A stretch of 64,000 nucleotides of DNA from contig NZ_JACHVS010000005.1 in NCBI RefSeq assembly GCF_014190875.1, forward strand, positions 99,032 through 163,031. Direction: 5' to 3'. The notes under the pieces are model-generated. The model was given only the letters and a program-made list of their open reading frames with translations, was not told the origin of the DNA and searched no databases. The stretch's first letter is position 1. Each line of letters opens with the position of its first letter. A program made the translations under genes and the position numbers. Origin of the DNA: Paeniglutamicibacter cryotolerans. Its GTDB lineage: Bacteria; Actinomycetota; Actinomycetes; Actinomycetales; Micrococcaceae. This document shows, piece by piece, positions 37,611-46,739 of this stretch.

Positions 37611-39005
37611 ATGCAAGTTTCCCACAATCCCTCCGCCGTGTCAGTTTCCTTCGACGAACCAAACCTCGTGTCCACCGCCGGGTTGCTGCCGGCCATGGTC
37701 CTGGCCCGGGACTCAGGCCTGCATGAACTGACTGACCAATGGCTCAGCGTGCCCACCGACAAAGGTGCCAACCCCGGGTTAAAGATTGCTTCCCTCGTGG
37801 CCGGGATGGTGGCCGGCGCCGACTCCATTGACGATATGGCCCTGTTGCGGCACGGAGCCATGAAAAAGGTCTTCACCGCCTGCTATGCCCCCTCCACCCT
37901 GGGGTCCTTCCTGCGCTCCTTCACCTTCGGGCACGTACGCCAGCTCGATGCCGTGGCCTCCAGGTTCCTGGTGAGCCTGAACCGCAAGGCCCCACTGCTG
38001 GGTGATGTTGCCGCTGATGACTACGTTTACCTCGACGTCGATGACACCATCATCGAGGTCCACGGCTACCAGAAGCAGGGCTCGGGCTACGGATATTCCG
38101 GGGTGCGCGGGCTCAACGCCTTGCTGGCCACAGCATCCACGAAGGACGCGGTGCCGTTCATTGCCGCCCAACGCCTGCGCAAGGGCGCAGCCAACTCCGC
38201 CCGCGGAGCCAAGAAGTTCGTCACCGAGGCACTGGGCACGCTCACACGTTGCCAACCCGGATCGAAGGTGTTGTGCCGTTTCGACTCCGCCTACTACGGC
38301 CACGGGCCGGTATCGGCGGCCTTGAAGGCGGGCGCGCAGGTCTCGGTGACGGTGCGCATGGACCCGGCCGTGAAGCGGGCGATCGCCACGATCCCGGAGG
38401 ATGCCTGGGAGACCATCCACTACACCGATGCGATCCTTGACGAATCCACCGGGGTTTTGGTCTCCAGCGCCGAGGTCGCCGAAACCGGCTTCACCGCGTT
38501 CACCTCCCGCAAGAAAGCCGAACGGGTTCCCGGGCGCCTGGTGGTGCGCCGGATCCCGGAACTGAACCCGAAGAAGGCCGCCGGGCAAGGCACCCTCTTT
38601 GACAGCCACCGTTTCCACGCGTTCTTCACCACCGTGGACCACGGGGTCCTGGACACCGTCGCGGCGGACAAGGCCCACCGCCAACACGCGGTCATCGAGC
38701 AGGTCAACGCAGATTTGAAGGACAGCGCACTGGCCCATATGCCCTCCGGGCACTTCGGCGCCAATAGTGCCTGGCTGGTGGCCGCGGCCATCGCCTACAA
38801 CCTCACCCGCGCCACCGGAATCCTGGCCGGCGGCACCTTCGCCAAGGCCAGGAGCGCAACGGTCCGGCGCAAGCTCATCCAGGTTCCGGCGCGCATCGCG
38901 CGCAGTGCCAGGAAAACCAAGCTCCGGCTTCCGCTGGATTGGCCATGGGAAACCGAATGGGAACGGCTCTTCACTTCCGTGCACGCCCCACCCCAAATCG
39001 CCTAG
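37611..39005 (+). CDS. IS1380-family transposase
   Basis: 464 residues. Core motifs YLDVDDTIIEVHGYQKQGSG (first Asp region, about 142-161), CRFDSAYYGHG (second) and HAVIEQVNADLKDSALAHMP (Glu region, about 362-381) fit IS1380. Start ATG 37611; the leader before it is long. Confidence 0.93.
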   Translation: MQVSHNPSAVSVSFDEPNLVSTAGLLPAMVLARDSGLHELTDQWLSVPTDKGANPGLKIASLVAGMVAGADSIDDMALLRHGAMKKVFTACYAPSTLGSFLRSFTFGHVRQLDAVASRFLVSLNRKAPLLGDVAADDYVYLDVDDTIIEVHGYQKQGSGYGYSGVRGLNALLATASTKDAVPFIAAQRLRKGAANSARGAKKFVTEALGTLTRCQPGSKVLCRFDSAYYGHGPVSAALKAGAQVSVTVRMDPAVKRAIATIPEDAWETIHYTDAILDESTGVLVSSAEVAETGFTAFTSRKKAERVPGRLVVRRIPELNPKKAAGQGTLFDSHRFHAFFTTVDHGVLDTVAADKAHRQHAVIEQVNADLKDSALAHMPSGHFGANSAWLVAAAIAYNLTRATGILAGGTFAKARSATVRRKLIQVPARIARSARKTKLRLPLDWPWETEWERLFTSVHAPPQIA

Positions 39006-39101
39006 AACCGTTCACCGAGCCCTCTGCGGCGCAACCAGGAAACCATCGTGGAACACCCGCCGGCAGAGAGGCTGGCGCCCTTCCCGTGCCCAAAAACGAA
39101 A

Positions 39102-39141
39102 CCGCCCCCGTCCGTCGTCAGCAGACGACGACCGGGGGCGG
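39102..39141 (+). terminator. Strong hairpin inside IS1380 right end
   Basis: CCGCCCCCG...CGTCGTC-AGCA-GACGACG...CGGGGGCGG, about 16 paired bases, right of the transposase gene and just before the inverted end. Likely insulates the element from the host. Confidence 0.65.
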
Positions 39142-39350
39142 ATCGGTGGATCAAGGCTAAGGGGGTCGCCTCAGAAAACGGAAAAAATCGTACGATCAGG
39201 GCGCGTGCAGCCAGGTAGCCACTGGACTGCGGCTTGCCAATAGAAGCCACCCATAGCCTGCCCGCAGGGGAACCTCTACCGGGCTGCAAGGTGGATACGG
39301 ACAGGTGGGCATGGGTGAAAGCCGGAGAGGGCGGAATTTTATTGCGCCAG

Positions 39351-40142
39351 TCAGAGCATTGCGGTCAGTACTCCTCCGTCAGCGCGCACGGCAGTTCCGT
39401 TTGTCGCGGAGGAGAGGGGGCTTGAGAGATACACGGCGAGGTTCGCGATTTCGGCGGGCTCGATGAAGCGCTCAAGGAGAGATGTCTGATTGCCACCAAT
39501 GATCATTGCTTTCATCTCATCCGCTGACATTCGCTGCGACTCCGCAATGTCCTGGATGGTACCGGCAACGCCGTCGGAGTAGGTCGGGCCGCCGAGGATC
39601 GTGTTGACCGTCACATCGGTTCCGCGAGTGAGTTTGGCGAGGCCGTTGCTCAAGGCGAGCATCCCTGCTTTCGTCACGCCGTAGTGCGTCATGTCAGCGG
39701 GTACGTTTACGCCTGATTCGCTGCCTACGAAAATGATCCGACCCCAGCCAGCATCGATCATCCCGGGTAGTAGCTCTCTGGAGAGCCGGACTCCGCTCAT
39801 CACGTTTACCGCGAAATAACGAGACCATTCATCGTCAGATATTTCAGTGAAGGGCTTTAGCCCGAAGAGACCGACGTTATTGACAAGGATGTCGACGGCC
39901 CCGAGCGTGCTGAGCAGGCTCTGCACCGCTGAGGCGTCTGTGAAGTCCGCTGCAATGCCGGTAACGACTCCGCCAGGCACTTCGGCCTGAAGGTTCTTCA
40001 CCGATTGCTGGAGGCGGCTGGCGTCGCGGCCGTTGATTACCACCTCGGCCCCTTCTTGGAGGAGCGCCTTTGCGATCGAGTACCCAATCCCTTGCGTTGA
40101 CCCGCTTATAAAGGCGCGTTTGGTTGACAGTTGCATGTCCAT
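39351..40142 (-). CDS. Short-chain dehydrogenase/reductase
   Basis: 263 residues from ATG 40142. Cofactor motif SGSTQGIGYSIA (about 10-21), NNVG (about 86), Ser in VGSES, catalytic YGVTK (about 150-154): a classical SDR. GRD after beta-2 suggests NADP(H). Divergent from a MarR gene with operator-like repeats between. Substrate unknown. Confidence 0.92.
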   Translation of the reverse strand: MDMQLSTKRAFISGSTQGIGYSIAKALLQEGAEVVINGRDASRLQQSVKNLQAEVPGGVVTGIAADFTDASAVQSLLSTLGAVDILVNNVGLFGLKPFTEISDDEWSRYFAVNVMSGVRLSRELLPGMIDAGWGRIIFVGSESGVNVPADMTHYGVTKAGMLALSNGLAKLTRGTDVTVNTILGGPTYSDGVAGTIQDIAESQRMSADEMKAMIIGGNQTSLLERFIEPAEIANLAVYLSSPLSSATNGTAVRADGGVLTAML

Positions 40143-40162
40143 GGTCGTTTTAGCCTCTCGCA

Positions 40163-40214
40163 TTACTTGCTCAGTCAAGTAAGAATAGTCAAAATTGTTT
40201 GCCCAGTCAAGTAA
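40163..40214. promoter_or_regulatory. MarR operator candidates
   Basis: Perfect inverted repeat TTACTTG-CTCAGT-CAAGTAA (40163-40182) plus a second half-site CAGTCAAGTAA (40204-40214) in the gap between the divergent SDR and MarR genes. Fits autoregulation by the MarR dimer. Confidence 0.75.
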
Positions 40215-40231
40215 ACGGGTAACCTGTATGC

Positions 40232-40741
40232 ATGACTGATTCCAGCGTCCCCAACCTCCTCGCGGGAGATAACCTCGCGACGTGGGCAGCTCTTGCGACG
40301 GTATTGGAATGGCTGCCCGCTGCACTCGATGCGCCTTTGGTTCGTGATTTCGACCTCACACACTTTGAGTACGGCATCCTCTTCGCCTTGGCTGACGCGC
40401 CGAACCAGATGCTGAGGATGACTGTCCTGGCTGGCTATGCCAATAGCTCGCTTTCTAGGCTCTCTCGAGCAGTATCGCGGATTGAGGGTCGCGGTTGGGT
40501 GCAGCGCAGTCGTGACCCTTTGGACGGGCGGTCGACCTTGGCCTCCCTGACCGAGGCAGGGCTTGCGATGGTCGAAAAGGTCACTCCTGTGCATTCTCGG
40601 ACCGTTACGAAATTGGTCTTAGAGCCTCTCACGACCGCCCAACGGGGTCAGCTGCGCGATATCAGTCTTCGGATTCAACACGCGATTCGGGAGCAGGAGA
40701 GTTGGCGGGCAACAAGCACCTTCTCTTCCGACACTGACTAA
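40232..40741 (+). CDS. MarR-family regulator
   Basis: 169 residues. Winged-helix part MTVLAGYANSSLSRLSRAVS and the wing RSRDPLDGRSTLASLTEAG (about 67-112) are typical of MarR. Probably represses itself and the divergent SDR gene. Its TAA stop (40739-40741) is also the 3-bp target duplicated by the adjoining IS5. Confidence 0.9.
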   Translation: MTDSSVPNLLAGDNLATWAALATVLEWLPAALDAPLVRDFDLTHFEYGILFALADAPNQMLRMTVLAGYANSSLSRLSRAVSRIEGRGWVQRSRDPLDGRSTLASLTEAGLAMVEKVTPVHSRTVTKLVLEPLTTAQRGQLRDISLRIQHAIREQESWRATSTFSSDTD

Positions 40742-41747
40742 GAAAATGCGCCAATAGGCGTGCCCCACAAACCCGCCAAACCGCACGCCAGCGTCATTAA
40801 GCTGCCAGTCGACGTCATTAAGAAGCAAGGCAGGCACGACTCCTGCTAAAACTGTTTTCGACCAAGAAAACGTTTAACCAGGAGAATCGTGCCTGCCCTT
40901 CCATCATTCCTCATCGAACCCCTCTGGACCCAATTCCAGGCCCTGATCCCACCCGTTGAAGACCACCACCCCCTGGGCTGCCATCGCCCCCGCATCCCGG
41001 ACAGGCTCGTCTTCGACAAGCTCATCCAGGTCCTCGTCCTCGGGGCCTCCTACGAGAAAATCTCCGACACCAACTGCTCCGCCACCACCATCCGACGGCG
41101 CCGGGACCTCTGGATCGATGCCGGAATCTTCACCACCCTGGAGCAGATCTGCCTCGAATCCTACGACCGCATCCTCGGGCTGGAACTGGAGAACCTCACC
41201 GTGGACAGCTGCATCGTCAAGGCCCCATGCGGCGGGGAAATGGCCGGAAAATCGCCGGTAGACCGCGGCAAACTCGGCACCAAACGCTCGGTCCTCACCG
41301 ACGGCAAGGGCATCCCCCTGGGATGCGTGGCCGCACCAGCCAACCGACACGACTCCCCGCTACTGCGCCCCACCTTGGAGAAACTCTCCCGCTTCGGATT
41401 CCACCTGCCACCAAAGATCACCGTGCACCTGGACGCCGGCTATGACAGCTCCAAGACCCGCACCCTGCTCACCGAACTCGGCTGCGAATGGGTGATCAGC
41501 ACCAGCGGCGAGCCGCTACAAGCAGGGGCGCGCTGGGTCGTTGAGCGAACCAACGCTTGGCACAACCGAGGCTTCAAGAAACTGTTGATCTGCACCGAAC
41601 GCCGCACCCTGGTCATCGACGCGATGATCAGCCTCGCCAACAGCATCATCGTCCTGCGGCGCCTGATCCGAGAGGCCTGGCACACCCACCGCTGGGACGC
41701 AAGACCCCAACGAAAGCCCTAACGATCAGGGCCTATTGGCGCATTTT
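40742..41747. mobile_element. IS5-family insertion sequence
   Basis: 1006 bp, inverted ends GAAAATGCGCCAATAGGC, target duplication TAA (40739-40741, 41748-41750). Intact transposase. A related deleted copy is at 62428-62693. Confidence 0.9.
40889..41722 (+). CDS. IS5-family transposase
   Basis: 277 residues from GTG 40889, with CAGGAG upstream. LTVDSCIVKAPCGG (first Asp), VHLDAGYDSSKTR (second Asp), VVERTNAWHNRGFKKL (Glu; ER-x-N-x-W) match IS5 group IS427. Ends RRLIREAWHTHRWDARP. Confidence 0.93.
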   Translation: MPALPSFLIEPLWTQFQALIPPVEDHHPLGCHRPRIPDRLVFDKLIQVLVLGASYEKISDTNCSATTIRRRRDLWIDAGIFTTLEQICLESYDRILGLELENLTVDSCIVKAPCGGEMAGKSPVDRGKLGTKRSVLTDGKGIPLGCVAAPANRHDSPLLRPTLEKLSRFGFHLPPKITVHLDAGYDSSKTRTLLTELGCEWVISTSGEPLQAGARWVVERTNAWHNRGFKKLLICTERRTLVIDAMISLANSIIVLRRLIREAWHTHRWDARPQRKP

Positions 41748-41878
41748 CTAACCTCGATATTTCATCGGCACGGGCACGGGCCGCAGGATCTCGATAATTT
41801 AAGTAAGTTCTGCCGGCCCTCTGAGCCAAGCTGGTTGTGAGCCACCCGGTTCTTTCCATCCTGCCGAAGGAGACAGCC

Positions 41879-42313
41879 ATGACAGCGACCATCCAGGGAT
41901 ACACCCGTGAGGAAATCCGTGAGTTCATGCATCAGTACTACCTGCAACCACACCGGACGAAGGGAACCTGGCTGGCCTCACAATCCGTGCCGGCATGGAC
42001 CTTTCAACAGTGGCGGAAGCTGGTCTACGACGGGGACCTCGACCGGAACCTGATACCAAGGGATCATGGGAGCATGACCCGAACATCCGGCGAACGGTCC
42101 GCGTTTGAAAAAGCACGCGCCCAGGAAATCGCTGAGCATCAATCAGAAGTGAAAAAGCTCCAGGAGCGCATCTTTGAGCTTGAGGGATCAAACGAGGCCC
42201 TGGGAAAAGCTATCGGGCTCTTGCACACGCTGAACGTGCCAGGGCCCGCTACCGAAGCGACGCGCAATCCGAAGCGTTCATCGACACCGAAAACCAGCTC
42301 ATCCGGACATTGA
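41879..42313 (+). CDS. IS3-like element A, OrfA
   Basis: 144 residues from ATG 41879 (GAAGGAG upstream). Starts MTATIQGYTREEIREFMHQY, then a DNA-binding part with PAWTFQQWRKLVYDGDLDRN. A coiled coil follows (VKKLQERIFELEGSNEALGK). Overlaps OrfB by 4 bases; a fusion by frameshifting is usual in IS3. Confidence 0.8.
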   Translation: MTATIQGYTREEIREFMHQYYLQPHRTKGTWLASQSVPAWTFQQWRKLVYDGDLDRNLIPRDHGSMTRTSGERSAFEKARAQEIAEHQSEVKKLQERIFELEGSNEALGKAIGLLHTLNVPGPATEATRNPKRSSTPKTSSSGH

Positions 42314-43311
42314 TGGAGTTCACCGGCTCCCAACGCCGGGCACTGGCACTGGCCGGGGTCTCGCGCTCCACCTGGCATTACCGGCACAAGCCCCGAGAAC
42401 GCGTCCAGGACCCGCTGCATCAGTCCGAGCGGGCCTACGAGAGCCGCATCAGCGAGGAGGACCGGGAGCGGATCAGCGAATTCATCAGGCTGGGATGGGC
42501 CAACCACAACTCCGTGGACCATTCCTTCGCCACGGCCTGGGATGCCGGGATCATGCTCGCCTCCCGGCGCACCTGGTGGCGCATCGCCGCGGAGATCGAA
42601 GACCAGCTGCTGCGTCCCCGGGTCCCGACCAAACGCCAGAACCGGCGGGGTACGCGGACCAAACCCGTGTTGAAGGCCACCGGACCGGGCCAGATCTGGT
42701 CCTGGGACATAACCGATGTGTACTCACCGTGGAAGTCGGTGGTGTTCAAGGTCTATTCCGTGATGGACATCTTCTCCCGCCGGATCGTGGCGTGGAGGGT
42801 GGAGGACCGCGAAGCGGACCACCTGGCCGTGGAGATGTTTGAGGGTGCCATCACCGAGCACGGGGCACCGCACACGGTGCATGCCGACTCGGGACCTGCC
42901 ATGAAATCGCATCTGCTGCGCGATGCGCTGACCGCCCACGGCGTGGAACTCTCCCACAACCGGCCGTACGTGAGTAACGATAATCCGTTCAGCGAGTCGG
43001 GATTCCGGACCATGAAATACCGGCCCGGTTACCCACGGATCTTCAAGACCGTGGAGAGCGCCGGGGCCTACATCGGGGACTACGTGCCGTGGTACAACAC
43101 GAAGCACAAGCATTCGGGGATTGCCCTCTTCTCGCCCGCTCAGGTCCATGACGGGTCCTGGAAAGAGGTGTGGGATACGCGTGAGCACGCGTTGCAGTGC
43201 TACTACGAGAAGAACCCCGGACGCTTCCGCACCCGGCCCAGGACACCGGCCCCGGCCAACTGCGTGGGAATCAACCTGCCCGAAACGAAACCGGCCCTAC
43301 TGAGCGCCTAG
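42310..43311 (+). CDS. IS3-like element A, OrfB integrase
   Basis: 333 residues. DDE core: WSWDITDVYSPWKSVVFKVY (first Asp), HADSGPAMKSH (second Asp), DNPFSESGFRTMKYRPGYP (Glu). Start TTG 42310 directly followed by ATG. Appears intact. Confidence 0.88.
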   Translation: MMEFTGSQRRALALAGVSRSTWHYRHKPRERVQDPLHQSERAYESRISEEDRERISEFIRLGWANHNSVDHSFATAWDAGIMLASRRTWWRIAAEIEDQLLRPRVPTKRQNRRGTRTKPVLKATGPGQIWSWDITDVYSPWKSVVFKVYSVMDIFSRRIVAWRVEDREADHLAVEMFEGAITEHGAPHTVHADSGPAMKSHLLRDALTAHGVELSHNRPYVSNDNPFSESGFRTMKYRPGYPRIFKTVESAGAYIGDYVPWYNTKHKHSGIALFSPAQVHDGSWKEVWDTREHALQCYYEKNPGRFRTRPRTPAPANCVGINLPETKPALLSA

Positions 43312-43340
43312 TGACTCCACACAGCTTGACAATTTTCGCT

Positions 43341-43863
43341 CAACACGCCACCCCACGATCTGGCGGGAGAAGATATCCATCACGGAATAGACCTTGAACA
43401 CCACCGACTTCCACGGTGAATACACATCGGAAATGTCCCAGGACCAGATCTGGCCCGGCCCGGTGGCCTTCAGCACGGGCTTCGCGCTCCGGGCCCGCTT
43501 GTTCTGGGCCCTGGTAGGAACCGTGGGGCGCAACATTTGGTCTTCAATCTCGGCAGCGATACGCCACCAGGTGCGTCGAGAGGCGAGCATCACCCCGTTG
43601 TCCCAAGCCGTGGCGAAGGAGTGGTCCACGGAGACCTGCTCGGCCCAGCCCAGCTTGATGTATTCACTGATCCGCTCACGGTCCGCCTCGCTGATCCGGC
43701 TCTCGTAGGCGCGCTCGGACTGATGGATCGGGTCCCGGACGTGTTCACGGGGATTGCGTCGGTAATGCCACGTGGAGCGCGATACGCCGGCCAGTTCAAG
43801 TGCCTGGCGTTGGGAGCCGGTGACGTCCCTCAGGGTTCGGACGAGCTGGTTCTCGGCGTCTAT
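43341..43863 (-). pseudogene. Element B OrfB, C-terminally truncated
   Basis: Encodes the OrfB start through VTGSQRQALELAGVSRSTWH and WSWDISDVYSPWKSVVFKVY up to QIVGWRVE, then runs into element A. Lacks the second Asp and the Glu, so inactive. Confidence 0.8.
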
Positions 43864-44264
43864 AAACTTTTCGGAGCGTTCGTCGGCTTCGTATCGGGCC
43901 CTGACACGTTCAAGTCGTGCAAGAGCCCGATAGCTTTTCCCAAGGCGGTATTGGACCCCTCAAGCATGCGAATGCGTTCCTGGAGCTGTTCGACTTCTAA
44001 CTGGTGTTCAGCGATTTCTTTGGCGCGGGCTTTTTCAAACGCGGACCGTTCGCCAGATGTTCGGGTCATACTCCCATGATCCCTTGGTACCAGGTTCCGG
44101 TCGAGGTCCCCGTCGTAGACCAGCTTCCGCCACTGCTGCAGGGTCCATGCCGGCACGTTCTGAGCAGCCAGCCAGGTTGCTTTGGTTCCGTGTGGTTGAA
44201 GGTAGTACTGGTGCATGAACTCGCGGATTTCTTCGCGAGTGTATCCCTGGATTGTTGCTGTCAT
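43860..44264 (-). CDS. Element B OrfA
   Basis: 134 residues from ATG 44264 (AAGGAG upstream). Near-identical opening to element A OrfA (MTATIQGYTREEIREF), then diverging in the coiled coil. Intact but without a working OrfB. Confidence 0.8.
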   Translation of the reverse strand: MTATIQGYTREEIREFMHQYYLQPHGTKATWLAAQNVPAWTLQQWRKLVYDGDLDRNLVPRDHGSMTRTSGERSAFEKARAKEIAEHQLEVEQLQERIRMLEGSNTALGKAIGLLHDLNVSGPDTKPTNAPKSL

Positions 44265-44330
44265 GGCTGTCTCCTTCAGCAAGGTTTGGACGAACCGTGT
44301 GGCTCACAACCAGCCTGACGTAGAGGGGAC

Positions 44331-45712
44331 TCATGAAAAGTGCTCGCGAAATGGGGTGCGTGCCTCATCTGGAATGTGCTCGCGAAATCTCTGGCCCACG
44401 CCGGGCGCTCTTGGTGTGCTGGAGGGATGGGTAATGGGATCTCGTTGTCTGCACGCAGGGAAATCACCAAGAAGGAAGCCACGGAGTATGCACGGGCTTC
44501 GAAGAAGGCCAAGGGAGTCATCCTGACCCGTTTGGTCATCCAGCTCGGCTGGTCCCGGGCCAACGCCCGCCGGCAGTTGAACCATGCCCTGAAACGGCGC
44601 GGACCGGCCTCGGCGGTGAAGCGGAACCCACGTCCACGGACCTACGGGTACGACACGCTCAAGGTCCTGCAACGGGTCTGGCTCATGGCCGGGCAACCAT
44701 GCGGAAAATACCTGGCCCCGATCATGGGACCCACGCTGCAGAACATGGAAAACCATCCCGGTTCCGCACCGTTTGGCCACGAAAAAGCCCGGTATACCCC
44801 GGCAGTTCGGGCTCAGCTGCTCACGATGAGCCCGGCGACCATCGACCGGCTGCTGGCCCCCTGCAAGGCCCTGCTCTATCCCGACGCGAAGTCCTCGACC
44901 CGTTCGGTCGCAAATAGGCACCGCGAGGCGATTCCCATCATGACCCACGTGCCGGAGATCGATAAGCAGCCGGGCTTGGTAGCCATCGACACCGTCGCCC
45001 ATTGCGGGCACACGCTCAAGGGCGAGTTCGCCTTCACCCTCACCGTGACCGATGTGTTCACCGGCTGGACGATGAACCGGGCCATCAAGAACAAGGCCGC
45101 CAAATGGATCGTTCAGGCCATGGACGAGATTGCCACCAAATTCCCTTACCCGATCGATCACGTCCACAGCGATAACGGCTCTGAGTTCCTCAACGACGCG
45201 GTCACCAAATGGTGTGATGTCCAGGGGATCCGGATGACTCGATCCCGGGCCCACCACTCCAACGACAACCCGTTCGTTGAGCAGAAAAACGGTGACATCG
45301 TGCGCCGTTCGGCGTTCAACTACCGTTACGACACCCCCGCGGAGCTGGTTCTCTTGCAGGAGCTCTGGCCGTTGGTGAACCTGCGCAAGAACCTGTTCCT
45401 GCCGACCAAGAAGGCTGTTGGCTACCGTTTGAGCAAGACCGGGAGGCAGGTGCGTGACTACGACGCGCCGCGTACCCCGGCGGACCGGGTGAAAGGTACC
45501 GGGGTGATGCTGCCACCGGAACGGGCCGCCGTGGAAGAGCTGCTTCGCGAGGTGGATCTGGCGAAATTGACCCGCCGGATCTCGGGAATCCAGCAGGACC
45601 TGATCCGGTTGGCTGCCGCCAAGACCTCCTCCCAGGCGAGGGTTGCCTGATGAGTTTCGAGAGCACTTTAGGTGAGGCACGCGGTGGTCATTTGGCGAGC
45701 ACATTGACATGA
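44331..45712. mobile_element. Integrase-type IS with ~60-bp inverted ends
   Basis: Ends of about 60 bp, imperfectly inverted, each containing two copies of a sub-repeat around GTGCTCGCGAAAT (left 44340-44353 and 44376-44388). It abuts element B directly. One gene, 44427-45650. Does not match the IS families I can name; possibly ISNCY or IS481-like. Confidence 0.75.
44427..45650 (+). CDS. Transposase with retroviral-integrase core
   Basis: 407 residues. N-terminal basic HTH part (VILTRLVIQLGWSRANARRQ), then a DDE core: LVAIDTVAHCGHTLKGEFAF (Asp), HVHSDNGSEFLNDAVTKWC (Asp), SNDNPFVEQKNGDIVRR (Glu). The C-terminus is helical. The ribosome site GGAGGG touches the ATG, so the start could lie slightly downstream. 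Confidence 0.85.
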   Translation: MGNGISLSARREITKKEATEYARASKKAKGVILTRLVIQLGWSRANARRQLNHALKRRGPASAVKRNPRPRTYGYDTLKVLQRVWLMAGQPCGKYLAPIMGPTLQNMENHPGSAPFGHEKARYTPAVRAQLLTMSPATIDRLLAPCKALLYPDAKSSTRSVANRHREAIPIMTHVPEIDKQPGLVAIDTVAHCGHTLKGEFAFTLTVTDVFTGWTMNRAIKNKAAKWIVQAMDEIATKFPYPIDHVHSDNGSEFLNDAVTKWCDVQGIRMTRSRAHHSNDNPFVEQKNGDIVRRSAFNYRYDTPAELVLLQELWPLVNLRKNLFLPTKKAVGYRLSKTGRQVRDYDAPRTPADRVKGTGVMLPPERAAVEELLREVDLAKLTRRISGIQQDLIRLAAAKTSSQARVA

Positions 45713-45872
45713 GGCACTACGGCTTCTGCGTCGGGGTGAACGACCTGCGAGGGGTCGGTCCACCGGCACGCGGTCCGGGACTACTCATGGATCCATCTTG
45801 GCGTACTTCGGCCAAAACTAGATTCTGCATAATGATTGGTTTCCTGGTTCTCGCCCTACGCGATCGAGCTGA

Positions 45873-46265
45873 GGTGCTCTGTCACCGTGGTACCGCTCCA
45901 GCCTGACACGTAGGGACGGGACCCTCGTCACATGGAATCTGCAGAAGACTAAACGTAGCAAGTATGTCAGTACAGAATTCACGCGGATCGGAACGGGTGA
46001 CAGGCTCGAATACACCTATGTCATTTCCGAGGAAGATGTCAGCGAGGACCTGTTCATCGGAGTTGTGCTTTCAAACGACTCTCCGTATCACCGGCATGGC
46101 ACCAGCCACGACGATGTCCGCTTCTTTAGGTATCAAGTAAATCCGCCAAGGAGCATTCCTGGATCCCTTGAGGCCAATGAAGATATACCAGCGGTTCAAT
46201 CAGGCTTTGCCGAACAGCCCAAGGGACCCGTTTGGAAAAGGTTCCTGCCCGGGGGTGGCCTGTAG
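45873..46265 (+). pseudogene. C-terminal fragment of an unknown protein
   Basis: Open frame without ATG up to 46065 (GTG). It reads TLVTWNLQKTKRSKYVSTEF, EYTYVISEEDVSEDLFIGVV, then FRYQVNPPRSIPGS and a basic end. Composition looks like real coding sequence. The 5' part was probably removed with the IS elements. Family not recognised. Confidence 0.4.
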
Positions 46266-46325
46266 GTCCTTGACGGCGACCCTGGCGCCGGCGGGTGGCA
46301 CCGGCGTACCTACCACTGTCTACCA

Positions 46326-46355
46326 TGGGTGTCATTTGGGTGTTATTATGGGGTC
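46326..46355 (+). promoter_or_regulatory. Promoter region of MbcA/RES operon
   Basis: Tandem 11-bp repeat TGGGTGTCATT/TGGGTGTTATT (46326-46347) overlaps a TATTAT -10 (46344-46349), with the ATG 7 bases after it. A leaderless transcript and antitoxin binding to the repeat are both plausible. Confidence 0.5.
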
Positions 46356-46739
46356 ATGAGCATTTCAACGACCATCATCGAGGGGCACAACGAGACCGCC
46401 CGCATGGACATCCACGAGCTCGTACGACGCTTGAACAGCCATCTCGGCCCTCTCTTGGTGGCCGCACTGGCAGGTTCTAAGGACAGGAAGCTTCCCCACA
46501 AGTGGGCGAAGCCCGACGGTCCGACCCCCGGTCCGGCCTTCCAAAAACGCCTGCAGCTGGCACACCGCGTCTGGATCTCGCTTGCAGATGCAGAGAGCGA
46601 GGCCATCGCGCGCGCTTGGTTCATTGGCGGAAACCCCTTTTTGGACGAAGACACCCCGATCACCGCGATCCGCGAAGACCGGCACAAAGAGGTCTTCCAG
46701 GCACTGACGGCGTTCCTCGAGGACAGGCAAGACGTTTGA
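46356..46739 (+). CDS. MbcA/ParS-like antitoxin
   Basis: 127 residues from ATG 46356. The C-terminal half (ISLADAESEAIARAWFIGGN with PFLDEDTPITAIREDRHKEV) matches the toxin-binding MbcA/ParS/Xre domain, usual partner of RES toxins. The N-terminal half may be an HTH. Overlaps the RES gene by 4 bases (TTGA). Confidence 0.7.
   Translation: MSISTTIIEGHNETARMDIHELVRRLNSHLGPLLVAALAGSKDRKLPHKWAKPDGPTPGPAFQKRLQLAHRVWISLADAESEAIARAWFIGGNPFLDEDTPITAIREDRHKEVFQALTAFLEDRQDV

Larger units (their letters stand above)
37490..39156. mobile_element. IS1380-family insertion sequence
   Basis: 1667 bp with 15-bp perfect inverted ends CCTTGATCCACCGAT and a 5-bp target duplication CTAAG (37485-37489, 39157-39161). 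Intact transposase. Looks recent and complete. Confidence 0.92.
41815..43340. mobile_element. IS3-like element A (plus orientation)
   Basis: Left end near CCCTCTGAGCCAAGCTGG, right end near GTGACTCCACACAGCTTG, related as imperfect inverted repeats. It carries orfA and orfB. Its right end lies inside the orfB of the related element B, so A probably inserted into B or recombined with it. Confidence 0.7.
43341..44330. mobile_element. IS3-like element B, truncated (minus orientation)
   Basis: Relative of element A in opposite orientation. Its outer end (44300-44330, TGTGGCTCACAACCAGCCTG on the plus strand) matches A's left end. The inner end is lost at the junction with A, so it cannot move alone. 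Confidence 0.75.

Noticed and set aside
43537..44079. 180-codon plus-strand frame
   Set aside because: Antisense to the element B OrfB/OrfA sequence.
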